Of a stretch of DNA of 64,000 bases, positions 1 to 10,300 are shown in pieces (position 1 is the first letter of the stretch; each line of letters starts with the position of its first letter). Made by a program: the position numbers and the translations under genes. Source of the DNA: Zingiber officinale (lineage: Eukaryota; Streptophyta; Magnoliopsida; Zingiberales; Zingiberaceae). The DNA is taken from NCBI RefSeq assembly GCF_018446385.1, contig NC_055991.1, positions 67,584,123-67,648,122 on the forward strand, read 5' to 3'. The notes beneath the pieces were generated by a model that did no database searches, had not been told where the DNA came from, and worked only from the letters and a program-made list of their open reading frames with translations.

Positions 1-2890
1 TTGCAGTGGGAGATGTTTATCCTCTTATAGGAATAAAATATGGATTTTCATAAATTATCTTTATGTACTAAGTTTAGAAAGAACCTGATTTTAGTTTCTA
101 AAACTATTAAAGAATAGATATTGTGTCAATTTTGATAACAAAGTTGTTATCAAGAAAAATAGGAAAATTATCTATTCTGGTACATTGGTTGACAATTTAT
201 AAATCCAATAACTCCCACGATGCAATAAATAGAAATTAATAACACATCTTCTAACTATTAAGAGAAAGCAACCTTCAAAAATGAACCAATTATATCTTTG
301 GCATCAAAGGCTAGGTTATTTTAACTTAAGTAGGATTCATTGGTAGCTGATGAACTTTTGGGTTCATTGGTAGTGAAAATCTTTCCAACCTGAGAGTCTT
401 ACTTGGAAGGAAAAACTAACTGAGAAGCTTTTAAGTCTAAGGGGTATGGAGCCAAAGATATAATGGAATTGGTTCATTCTGATTTGTGTGGTCCTATAAC
501 TATCCAGACAAGAGGTAGTTTCGAATATTTCGTCTATGTTATAGACAACTATTCGAGACACTGATAGATTTACTTGATACACCGCAAGTCTAAGTACTTT
601 GATTAGTTCAAAGAGTACGAAGCTGATGCGGAAAAATGTCAAAGTAAAAATATCGAGACACTACGGTGAGATCGTAGTAACAAGTACCTCTTAGGAGAGT
701 TTAGAAGTCACTTATCAGAAGTCAGGATTCAATCCCAACTAACTGCACCTGGTACACCCCAACAGAATGGTGTAGTAGAAAGAAAGTATAAGGCTCTTAT
801 GGAATAATTAGATCAATGATGAGTTATTCAGAAAATTACCAAATTCATTTTAAGGATATACTCTGAAAATGAAAGTGAACATAGTACCTTCCAAATCAGA
901 ACTCTCTACTCATATAGAATTGCTGAATAGGTGTAAGCCTATTTTGAAGCATATTCGGATTCGGGTAGTCCAGCATATATGTTGAAGAGAGACAATGATA
1001 AGTTGGACAAGAGTTCACTTGTTTATGGGTTATCCTAGATAAACGAAAGTAGGTTTATAGTCTTAAAAATCAGAAGGTCATTATTAGCATCAATGACCGA
1101 TTTTCAGAAGAGGACTATATAATGAACCACAAGCCCATAAGTAAATTTGTTCTTAAGAAAATAATAAAGGACACGTCTAATCTAGTACCAACTGTACAAG
1201 ATGAAATATCACAAGAAACTACAACACGTATCACAAATGATACACAATTGCAGAAAGTGTCTCGTTATAGTGGGAGGGTTGTTAGGCAACCTAAAAGATT
1301 CATGCTTTGGGAGAGTCTTTGGACTTGATCCCTGGTAGACGTGAACCTGATATCCGGACATATGACGAAGCACTCCAAGATAAAGAGGAAGTATCTTTGC
1401 AAAGAGAAATAAATACAGAATTAAAATATATGTATTCTAATAGATTCTGGGAGCTTATAGAATCACCAAATAGGTGTAAAAGCCATTGGGTGAAAATAAG
1501 TCTACAATAGAAAAAAGGGATAGATGGGAAAGTGGAAATTTTCAAAGCAAGGCTTGTTGAAAAAGGAAAACCTTTTATCGGTAGTCATGCTTAAGTCTAT
1601 CCAGATTCTTTTATCTATTGCTGCTCATATAGACTATGAGATTAGGTAAATGGATGTCAAGACAACTTTCCTTTATGGAAATCTTGAAGAATGCATCCAT
1701 ATAAAGCAACTAGAGAGGTTCATTGCAAAGGGCAAAGAGCATCTAGTATATAAGCTCAATCAGTTTATGGACTGAAGTAAAGCTTCAAGGTCTTGGAACA
1801 TTCAATTTAATAAAGTGATTCGGACCTATGAATTTATTTAATAATCAAATGAGTCTTGTGTATACAAGCAGTGTGATGGAAACGTGGTGGTATTTCTTGT
1901 ACTATACGTAGATAACATTTTTGGTAGTTGGAAATAATATCAAAGTATTGTCAGAAGTAAGAGTATGGTTGTCCAAACAATTCGATATGAAGAACTTAGG
2001 AGAATGTGCACACATTCTTGGGATCAAAGACATAAGGGATCGCAAGAAAAGAATGTTGTGCTTATCCCGAGCTTCATACAATCCTTGCTCGTTTAGCATG
2101 CAGAACTCCAAGAAAGGTTTCTTACCTTTTAGGCATGGAGTAGCTTTATCTAAAGAGATGTCTTTGAAGACATCAAAGGAGATAAAGGACATGAAGGCAG
2201 TTCATTATGCTACGGCTGTGGGAAGCCTAATGTATGCAATGCTGTGTACGAGACTGAATATCTGTTTTACCGTGGGCATGGTTAGCAGACATCAAAGTAA
2301 CCCTGGACAAGGACATTGGTCTGCGGTAAAGCATATATTGAAGTACCTTAGAGGCACAAGAGATTATATGCTAGCTTACAAGGCAGATGATTTGATCCCT
2401 GTGGGTAACAAGGATTTTGACTTCTAATCAGAGAGGGACAGTAGTAAGTCAACCTTGGGGTTTTGTGTTTACTTTAGGAGGTAAAGCCATAACTATGGAG
2501 GAGTATTAAGCATAGGTGCTTTTCAGATTCCACTATGGAAGTTAAGTATGTGGCAGCCTTAGAGGCAGCCATAGAAGCTGAGTGACTCAATAACCTCAAG
2601 ATGGACTTAGATATGATTTCTGATTTGTCCAAAAATTATTATAATTTATTGTAATAATAATGGTGCAGTAGCAAACTCGAAGAAAACATGAGTCCATAAG
2701 GCAAGTGAACAGAAAAGAGCGCAAGTACTACCCAATACGAGAAAACGTATAAACGAGGAGAAGTTGTTGCCGCCTAGATTGCATCAAATGATGACCTATA
2801 GATCCTTTCACTAAGGCCCTTAAGGCAAGAGCTTTTGATGGGCATGTTGAATGGATGGGAATCAGATGTATGGCAGCATTTATGGCAGCA
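1..2890 (+). pseudogene. Decayed copia pol (integrase, reverse transcriptase, RNase H)
   Basis: Many stops and frameshifts break this pol, but its domain order can be read. A pre-integrase WHxRLG-like motif is near 297-340. Integrase follows: LVHSDLCGP near 468-500, a broken RSDRGGEYL near 665-690 and the PGTPQQNGV motif near 748-775. RT comes next, with a YVDN/I-type relic of YVDD near 1900-1925 and the NSKKGFLPFRHG stretch near 2105-2140. RNase H remains are near 2520-2680, with a DNNGA-like relic. The longest open piece (1921-2427, 168 aa) covers the RT thumb and connection. It matches the better kept pol of Copia-C (39827-42834) throughout, so the family assignment is safe. It is non-functional and clearly older than Copia-C. 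Confidence 0.88.
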
Positions 2891-4847
2891 TAGTCTTTTA
2901 GTATAAGTGGGAGATTATTGGAGTGTATACTAAAAGCCTAGCTTTTGTATAAACATTTATAAGAATCACATTGGTCAAGTGTCTACATTTATATATACCA
3001 AATGCAGATGTTCAATTAATTTATATTGTAGATAACATAGTGTGTGGTGTCACACATAGAAGATCGTGTTATCGGTTCTTTATAAATTAAAAACAGTAGC
3101 TCACGACCAAGATGGAAAGGAACAAACCATTGGAAGGCCGTAGTGTAATTAGGTATTAGTTTATCTTAACTATATAATTACACTAGTACACTTAGAGTGT
3201 ATTGAGCAAGACCATTTAGAGGTCGTTTCTTTTATACTGACTTTATAAAGGAACAAAGACCTCAGTTATTAAGGAAGTATGTGCTCTTAATCCTAATATA
3301 ATAACAAGCACATATATTTGATATTTATTTCTTTAATTTATCAATGGGTGATATTTAGTTCGATAAATCAATAAGCCTGATAAGTTGGAAAATGATATCA
3401 CTTATAGTGTGTGTTGTTGATTATAGAAGGAAACTGTGTCCTAGTGATCTAGGTTGATAATGTCCCCAAGAGGAGCTCATAAGGATTGTCATATTAAACC
3501 CTGCAGGTGGACTTAGTCCGACATGACGATAAGGTTGAGTGGTACTACTCTTGGACTAAGATATTAATTAAATGAGTTGTCAGTAACTCACTTAATTAGT
3601 GGACATTCGACATCTTAAACACAGGGAGACTAACACACTCATAATAAGAAGGAGCCCAAAAATGTAATTTGGGATTGGTGCGATAGTTCAATAATAGTTC
3701 TTTAGTGGAATGAATTATTATTGATGGAATTAAGTTGTGTGTTCGGGGCAAACACGGGAAGCTTAATTTCATCTGGAGACCAAAACCAATTCCTCCTCTC
3801 GGTCCCTATCGTAACCTCTTGTATATAGAGATTTATACCCACCACATACCCACCTTCTTACACAACCTATAGGGGCCGGCCAAACTAACTTGGAACCCAA
3901 GCTAGGGTCGGCCAAGACCCAAAGGTTGAGCCAAGTTGGTGGCCGACCAATGCTTGGAGTTCAAGCATGATGTGGTCGGCCACATCATATTGAAAAGGAT
4001 TTTATTTATAAATTTTTTCTTATGTGGATTCCATGGTTTTAAAAGAGAGTTTAAAATTTAAATCTTTCCTTTTATAGATTACTACAAAAGTTTAAGAAAA
4101 GATTTAAAATCTTTCCTTATTTGTAGATTAAAAGGTGGATTTTAAATTTTAAGAAAACTTTCCTTTTTAACCATGTTCATGATTTAAAAGAGAGTTTAAA
4201 AATTAAATATTCTATTTTATAAGTTTCTACAAAAGATTAAGAAAAGATTTGATATCTTTCCTTATTTGTAGATTGAAAGAAATTTTAATTTTTTAGAGAT
4301 AACTTTCTTTTTATCCACATGTTTAAAAGAAAGTTTTAATTTATAAAATTTCCTTTTTATAATCCACCATGAAGGGAAAAATTATTGGAGAAATTTTTTA
4401 TAAAATTTCCGGAAACAAATTAGGAAGTTTTAATTCTTGTGTGAATTAAAATTTCCTTGATTTGGGGATTGTAGGTGGTCGGCCATTGATATTAATAAAA
4501 GAAAATTATTTTTAATTAAATAATTTTTTCTTTTTCATGGCAAAAGAATTAAGGAAGTTTTTATTAAAATTTCCTTATTTGCCAAGACCAAGGATGGGGG
4601 TAGAGGTGCCTTCGTGGTTAACGACTCTATTCTTTTTCTTCCTCGCTTTTCTTCCATGGTGTGGCCGGCCCTAGGGTCTCCTATTCTCCTTCTTTTCTCT
4701 TCCTCCTTTGTGGCCGGCGGTGTAACGCCCGAAAATTCTCAAAACTATTTTAGGAATATTCTATGATTTTTCTGAAATTTTTAGATATTTTTCCGGAATT
4801 TTCCGAGTAGCGGAAGTAGCAAAAATAATTAGAAGAATAAAAAGGCT

Positions 4848-4925
4848 TAAGCGGGAATCGAACCCGGGACCTCTCGGGTGTGCTAAACCTTTAGTTAGCC
4901 TTAGTAACCGGTGAACCCAGCAGGG
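4848..4925 (-). other. tRNA-like (B-box) block inside the solo LTR
   Basis: Read on the minus strand, this stretch contains GGGTTCGATTCCC, a very good Pol III B-box (consensus GGTTCGANNCC), preceded by CGAGAGGTCCC. It cannot be a functional tRNA as written because no acceptor stem closes it. A related block (TTCGAACTCTA...CTCCAGGCTTAAG) occurs in every unit of the palindromic composite at 10684-13916, so it may be a shared LTR ingredient. Confidence 0.4.
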
Positions 4926-6559
4926 CCGTGCTAAAAGAAAGGAGAACCAATTATATTTATATTAGGGTTGGATCGGGTTACCCACTTAATATAAATAGGA
5001 AAAAACTTAAGTGTGGGTTTGGTTTTTAATTTGGTTCGGCAGCCCTCTCCTCACAAACCTCACGCCACTTTTCTCCAAACCCTCACCGACGCCAACCTCT
5101 CTTCCTCCTCTTTCTCTCGGCGCACCAAGGCTAGGCCCCCAAAGACATCTTCCGGCAGCGGCTCCGACACGAGGACGCTTCCCTTCGCGAGAGGAACGTG
5201 TTGGCGCAAGAAAACTATCGAAAGGATCATCTTCTCCGGAAACCTAGCGACTAGAACCGTAAGGAAACTAGCGTACGAGGTAAGAAACCCCTCACCTGCA
5301 GTATAATAGCTTCCGTTTGAGTTTTTATGCTTTAGTTAGGATGTATGCAGATTTTTATCGATATCTAGGGTGTATTTAACTCTCTTCGCATATTAGGGAT
5401 TTAGTTGAGCACCTCTAGATGGGCCAGGCATGTTTTCCCTCTTCAGATAGGAGGTTAGACGTTGTCGATTGCCTAGAGGTGGTCTCCCTAATAGGGAGAA
5501 GAGTTAGAGCATCCTAGGTGCTCGATTAAAGGTCTAGCTCAGTAATAGACAGTTTAATTAACTTATTAAATGCACTAGAAGCATTTAAAACAGCAAGTTA
5601 GTTTTATTTCAACTTATGTAGGACTACAGTCCAATGGGTGGGCTCCCACAGTAGCCTCTAGGTTCAGACAACCTAGTTCTAGGTTCAGATAACCGAGATT
5701 CAACAAAATAAGTATATAGTATTCAGTATTTTACTTTCAGCAGTGGCACTGTACTGGATTAGATATCCACTGGGCTGGACTCCCATAGTCGTCCCTAGGT
5801 TTAGCTAACCTAGTAAACCCTACTAGATTCGGAACTTGCAATCTCGGGTTTAGATAGGGATGCGCGCACAGCAAGTACAGTTGCCAGGGCCCCTCAGCAG
5901 CATGTTTAGTATTTTCACCTATTATATATATAGTTCTCTTTAAACTCTCATAAGTCAGTTAGGTGAACTTAACATCAGCTTAGTTTCAGCTTCAGTTTAG
6001 CTCTTCCTTGTTGATACATTATGATAGCTTATGTTCAGTTCTTGATTGCTATGCTTGTATGATCACATGCCATGCCATGTTTAGCCTAGTCAGTATATTT
6101 CAAATAGCATGTTTTAAAAATCATATCTGCATCGTATGCATGTTTTTGTGAGGTAGATGGTTTCTTACTAAGCTTTTTAGCTTACAGATGCTACTTTTCT
6201 TATACTGCAGATACAGGTAAAAGAAAAGTGGACTAGTGGAGGCTGGAGGGCAATGCAGATCAAGATGTGTGTGGAAGGAACCTGGAATAAAGATCTTAGG
6301 GATCTAGCAAGTTTATCTTATGTTTTAGAATATTTAGCAAGTTAACTGCCTTACAACTTTAGAGAGTTAACTATTAGAACATTGTTAGTTGTTTTTCCGC
6401 ACTTAGCGTGGTTACTTGTCATGAAGTAATGAATCATATCTCTCATCATGTTTAGTATGTTAGCCATTACCTAGTAGAATGTTCATTTAGCTTTTATAGT
6501 GTTGTATAATGATTTTGGAACGCATCAGTGCTGATATCAGGGCTTCTGATACGAAATCA

Positions 6560-6935
6560 GAAACCCCTGATCGGTCAGCAGATCGATCAGGGGGTCTCGG
6601 ATCGGTCGGTAGACCGATCAGGGGGCTGGTTTCGGCAGTCCTAACTCTCTATTCGCAGCTGGATCGTTCGGCAGATCGATCCAGCCGCGAACAGAAAGAA
6701 TCCCGATAGTTGGATCGCGAACAGCACACCACTGATCGGTCAGCTAACCGATCAGTGAGCCACTGGATCGGTCAGTCCGACCGATCAGTGAGGTCCTGGA
6801 TCGGTCAGCAGACCGATCCAGGTGCGTACAGAAACTCTAGTGAATCATGGATCGGTCAGTCGACCGATCCAAAGGTTCTTCCCCGTGCCAGTGTCAGTGG
6901 ACCGGTCCGTGGACCTATCAGAAGTCCGATATCAG
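6560..6935. repeat. Array of GATCGGTC/GACCGATC inverted repeats
   Basis: At least six hairpins of 10-12 bp lie in the 3' third of the solo LTR. Examples are CCCCTGATCG (6564-6573) with CGATCAGGGG (6584-6593), ACTGATCGGT (6731-6740) with ACCGATCAGT (6747-6756), and CCTGGATCGGTC (6795-6806) with GACCGATCCAGG (6811-6822). The outer bases differ between hairpins while their partners change to match. Confidence 0.85.
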
Positions 6936-7920
6936 TGGTAAATACCTCCCCTAGCATGTGTACAATTATTAGGTACATGTAGAACATTCAGTTTCAGCGT
7001 TCCCAGCAATTAGATTAGCAAAATTTTAATTAGCCCAACTTTCCGCACAGTATAGTTTAGCATAATTGTAGCGACCGGCCTTACAACCAGTACCTAGAAG
7101 GCGGGTCGTTACAGGCGGCATCAACTTAAGGGAAGTCCATGGTGGCCAGTTCTAGCAAGGAGAAGAAGGAGAGAAAGAAGACTTCGTTTCTAGCATCCCT
7201 TGGAGCTTAGTGGTGGTGGCTGGATCTTTACTTCTCATGGAGAATTAATGGTGGCCGAATCTAGCTTGGAGAAGAAGGAGCTTGGTAGTTATCGTCTTGG
7301 AAGATCGTTTCCCACACAACGTCCGAGATAAGAAGAGGAATAGGGTAGAAGATCAAGAGGTTATTTTTGCTTACAAAGAAAGGTATAACTAGTAATTGTT
7401 TTCCGCATCATACTAGTTTTCTTTGTATAGTTATTTATGGAAATACCAAACACAAGAGGCATATGATTCTAGAGTTTTCAAAATAGTTTTTTCAAGTTTG
7501 TGTTTTCCTCTTTTTCAAATTTGTGATTCGATTGTTCTTTTTTTGTTAACCTAGAGTTATTTAAGGAAATAAATATTAGCTTTCCTTAAAAGGCTTTGCC
7601 TAGGCGGTGGTGGTTTCTCCCATATCCAAGAATGTCATGTGCCTCACCATGTAGTCCTAGAAGCCAATTTTGAAAATTAATATTTATGAAATTAATAACT
7701 TAGGTAGATTTGAATCAATAGTGTTAAGTTCTGCTTGCGATTCAAATCTAAACCATTAAGAACAGATAAGTTAAATTTGGAATCAATGATGTTAAGTTCC
7801 GTCTGCGATTCCTAATTTAACTTCTAAAAAACACAATAGGTTATTTAAGGAAAGGTTCGACACTTGTACAAAAAAATTTTGTACAGTGGAACCGGTACGT
7901 TTTCCTAGGACTAACCAACA

Positions 7921-8500
7921 GCAACGTGGGACGACTCATCTTCGGAAGAATCGGAGGACGAAGATCAGAAGAACCAGAGTTACCTCGCGCTGATGGCCCG
8001 CGAAGCAGAGTCGGAGGATGAATCGGAAGACGGGTCCGAACCCGAATCAAGCCACGAATCCGTACTCGTTTCCGAAGGTTCTGAAGAGGTATACTTTAAT
8101 TTGAACAAAAAGTTTTTAAAAATTATTTCGTGTTTAAATAATAAAGTAATGAAAATCAAAAAAGAAAATAAATTGCACCTTGAAAAAAATCAAAACCTTA
8201 AGGAACAAATCACAAATAACAAACCAACTCAAGATCTAACACTTGAGGAGGAGAATTCATCATTAAAATTAGAAATTAACAATTTAAAAAGTATATTAGA
8301 AAAATTTACTACAAGATCAAAAAATTTAGACTTAATCTTAAATAATCAAAAAGCAAGTTACAACAAAACCGGACTTGACTATAAGTCAAGTTCAAATAAA
8401 ACATTTAATTCATTAATAACCCAACACAAACAAACAAGAAAAGCTTGGGTTCCGAAAATGTGCTTAACCACGCAAGTAGGACTTAACCAATATTAGATAC
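7921..8500 (+). pseudogene. SIRE-type gag, C-terminal part
   Basis: The frame that resumes right at the Copia-A border (TWDDSSSEESEDE...) reads through to a stop near 8496. It has an acidic Ser/Glu/Asp-rich stretch, then a long Lys/Asn/Leu coiled coil (LEEENSSLKLEINNLKS), then the motif NLDLILNNQKASYNKTGLDY, and ends near KAWVPK. The NLDxLLxxQ...YxKxGLxY motif after a coiled coil is characteristic of SIRE-like gag. A Lys-rich tail of similar character continues in other frames to about 8674, suggesting small frameshifts. The N-terminal half and zinc knuckles lie outside the window. The SIRE-B gag (36217-37404) is a relative with the same WVP-type ending. Confidence 0.75.
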
Positions 8501-9184
8501 CTAAAAAATAAAATATATTATGTAAAGTCAAATAAACTAAATCAAAAACCACAATACAAACCTAAACCAAAAAACTCAAAATCTAAATATTCTAAAACTC
8601 ACCAAAACTTAGACAATCATCAAGTAAATTATAACTATAAAAGAAATAGACATAAATCTAGAACGAAAAATTAAAAAGGCCAATAATTCAGGGGAGGCTC
8701 CAGAATAGCCGGCACCTCCAAAACTAACCTACCCGGAATGGTAATCCAAACTAATCTACCCGGCAGGGTACTCAAAGACTAATTAGAAAGGGATTCAAGT
8801 TTAACTTGAAAATTAGTACTGGTGAAATTTTGGATGATAGTACATTAGGAAATCTTAGTCTATGCATGCCTAGGAAGATATGACTTCGACCTGGTGCATT
8901 TGGCTAAGTGGAACTGACCGAAACTACCCTTTATGGATTCTAACCAGTTAGACCAAGGTTTTGTACTAAGTCCAGTGGATAGGACTATTTGGAAAACCTC
9001 GAAGGCATGGTTACTCTAATGATGTCCAAGTGACTCACCATAGCCCAGAAGTTTATCCAGAGAATGTCTATCTGTTGAACCCAAAGCTAAACCTGAATCT
9101 AACACAAGTTAAAACCAACCCCTAAAATTTAACCTAACTCATCTCACAAAATTATAGGATTCCCTGATTGAAACATAGATCGGG
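8501..9184 (+). other. Decayed post-gag region of SIRE-A
   Basis: No intact frame is present. The first 170 bases read as a Lys/Asn/Gln-rich gag tail with frameshifts. The rest includes GGAGGCTCCAGAATAGCC and GTGGAACTGACCG-type stretches, where a pol-bearing element would have its protease, but I can find no DTG/DSG protease motif. Confidence 0.4.
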
Positions 9185-10015
9185 TTAGATGACTAAGGAA
9201 TTAAATTAAAATTAAATTAAAAGTAAATTAAATTAAATTAAAGTTAACATTAAATTAAATTAAAATTAAATTAACTTTAAAATTAAATTAAAATTAAATT
9301 AAATTAAATTAAAATTAAAATTAAATTAAAATTAAATTAAAATTAAGTTAAAATTAAAAGAAATTAAAACTAAAATTAAAATTAAATTAAATTAAAATCA
9401 AATTAAATAAAATTTAAATTTAAATTAAATTTAAATTTATATTTAAATTAAAATTAAATTAAAATTAAATCAAAATTAAATTAAAAATAATTAAATTAAA
9501 ATTAAATTAAAATTAAATTAAAATAAAATTAAATTAAAATTAAAATTAAAATTAAATTAAAATTAAAATTGAAATTAAAATAAAAATATATTAAATCAAA
9601 ATTAAAACTTAAATTAAATTAAAATTAAATTAAAATTAAAATTAAATAAAAAGGAAATTAAAATTAAATTAAAATTAAAATTAAAATTAAAATTAAATTA
9701 AATTAAATTAAAATTAAATTAAATTAAGTTAAATTAAATTAAAATAAATTAAAATTAAATTAAATTGAATTAAATTAAATTAAGATTAAATTAAAATTAA
9801 AATTGAATTAAATTAAATTAAAATTAAATATATTTTAAAAATTAAACTTTAAAAGAAAATTTAAAAAATTGATTTTAAAAAATTAAACTTAAAAATTTAT
9901 TTTAAAAATTAAACTTAAAAAATAAATTTTAAAAATTAAACCTAAAAATGTATTGTAAACTTAAATATATTTTAAAAAATTAAACTTAAAAATTTATTTA
10001 AAAAAAAATCCAAAG
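9185..10015. repeat. AATTAAATTAAA low-complexity block
   Basis: Roughly 650 bases are almost pure interspersed AATTAAA and AAATTAAAATTAAA words with hardly any C or G. Then come about 170 bases of a longer period built on TTTTAAAAATTAAACTTAAAAA. The block sits between the gag and the internal promoter of SIRE-A. It encodes nothing. Such A/T tracts can act as matrix-attachment or nucleosome-poor DNA; that role is not shown. Confidence 0.85.
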
Positions 10016-10039
10016 TCAAAAACCAAGGACCGGTGCCCC

Positions 10040-10300
10040 TGGTATTCCCTTCCGGGGCGCCCGGAAGGGACTTCGGGCGCCCCGCCCCAGCCAACCCCGG
10101 GCGCCAGGGAACGGTCCGAGCGCCCGGAGCCCCTATAAATAGGGGGAAGGGGCGCCCTCAGCTTTTGCACCACTTCTCTTCTCTGTTGTTAAGGCTCGTT
10201 TTGAGCTTTACCGCGAGAGTGATCAAATTTAAAATTTTATTCCAAGGTTATTTCATTGCTGCGAATCAACCGGGGTCGTCATCTCTAAAAATTCTTGTCA
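10040..10300 (+). promoter_or_regulatory. Probable internal promoter upstream of the SIRE-A accessory ORF
   Basis: A GC-rich cluster of GCGCCCGG/CGGGCGCC words (10045-10135) is followed by TATAAATA (10134-10141) inside the inverted repeat CCCCTA-taaa-TAGGGG. A 240-base leader-like stretch leads to the accessory ORF start at 10382. The same layout, GCGCCC words followed by TATATAAG, is found in the SIRE-A LTR (16720-16904), which must contain the element's main promoter. By analogy I infer a second promoter. Confidence 0.55.

Larger units (their letters stand above)
4721..7113 (+). mobile_element. Solo LTR of a Ty3/gypsy-type retrotransposon
   Basis: This 2393-bp segment begins TGTAACGCCCG and ends GGGTCGTTACA. 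It is flanked by the identical 5-bp duplication GGCGG (4716-4720 and 7114-7118) and interrupts the Copia-A LTR cleanly. No coding domain is present, so it is best read as a solo LTR left by recombination between two LTRs. A TATA box (TATAAATAGG, 4990-4999) supports the + orientation. TGTAACG...CGTTACA termini are common in plant Ty3 LTRs, possibly the chromovirus group; that lineage call is only an inference. Short open frames near 5011-5306 and 6509-6982 look like chance frames in GC-rich repeats. Confidence 0.85.
1..7920 (+). mobile_element. Copia-A: 3' part of a Ty1/copia retrotransposon
   Basis: The window opens inside a decayed copia element on the + strand: a pol remnant (1-2890), a polypurine tract at about 2901-2915 and a 3' LTR (2916-7920). 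The 5' LTR lies outside the window. The LTR belongs to the same family as the LTRs of Copia-C and Copia-E: the same start (TG(T/A)T..GAGTGTATACT), the same TATA region, the same GTACAAAA-type end and the same terminal CCAACA. The element is inserted in the gag of a SIRE-like element, because the gag reading frame resumes at 7921. The first flanking bases after it are GCAAC; the matching left duplication cannot be seen. Confidence 0.88.
2916..7920 (+). repeat. 3' LTR of Copia-A, interrupted by a solo LTR
   Basis: The LTR runs from just after the polypurine tract (AAGTGGGAGATT) to the terminal CCAACA at 7920. Without the 2.4-kb insertion at 4721-7118 it is about 2.6 kb, close to the 2.4 kb of the Copia-C LTRs. 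Shared landmarks in the same order include the CTGCAGG/TTAGTCCGACATGACG block near 3500, a TATA region (TGTATATAGAG near 3819), the GGCCGGCC-rich stretch near 3870-3980, and GTACAAAAAAATTTTGTAC near 7867-7885. Confidence 0.87.

Noticed and set aside
5011..5306. Overlapping 78- and 97-aa frames after the TATA box of the solo LTR.
   Set aside because: Pro/Ser/Thr-rich composition in a GC-rich leader and no recognisable domain; most likely an untranslated leader.
6509..6982. Two Ser/Arg/Asp-rich open frames in the solo LTR (and similar ones at 57562-58075).
   Set aside because: They are translations of the GATCGGTC and ATCGAT palindromes in several frames; no family resemblance.
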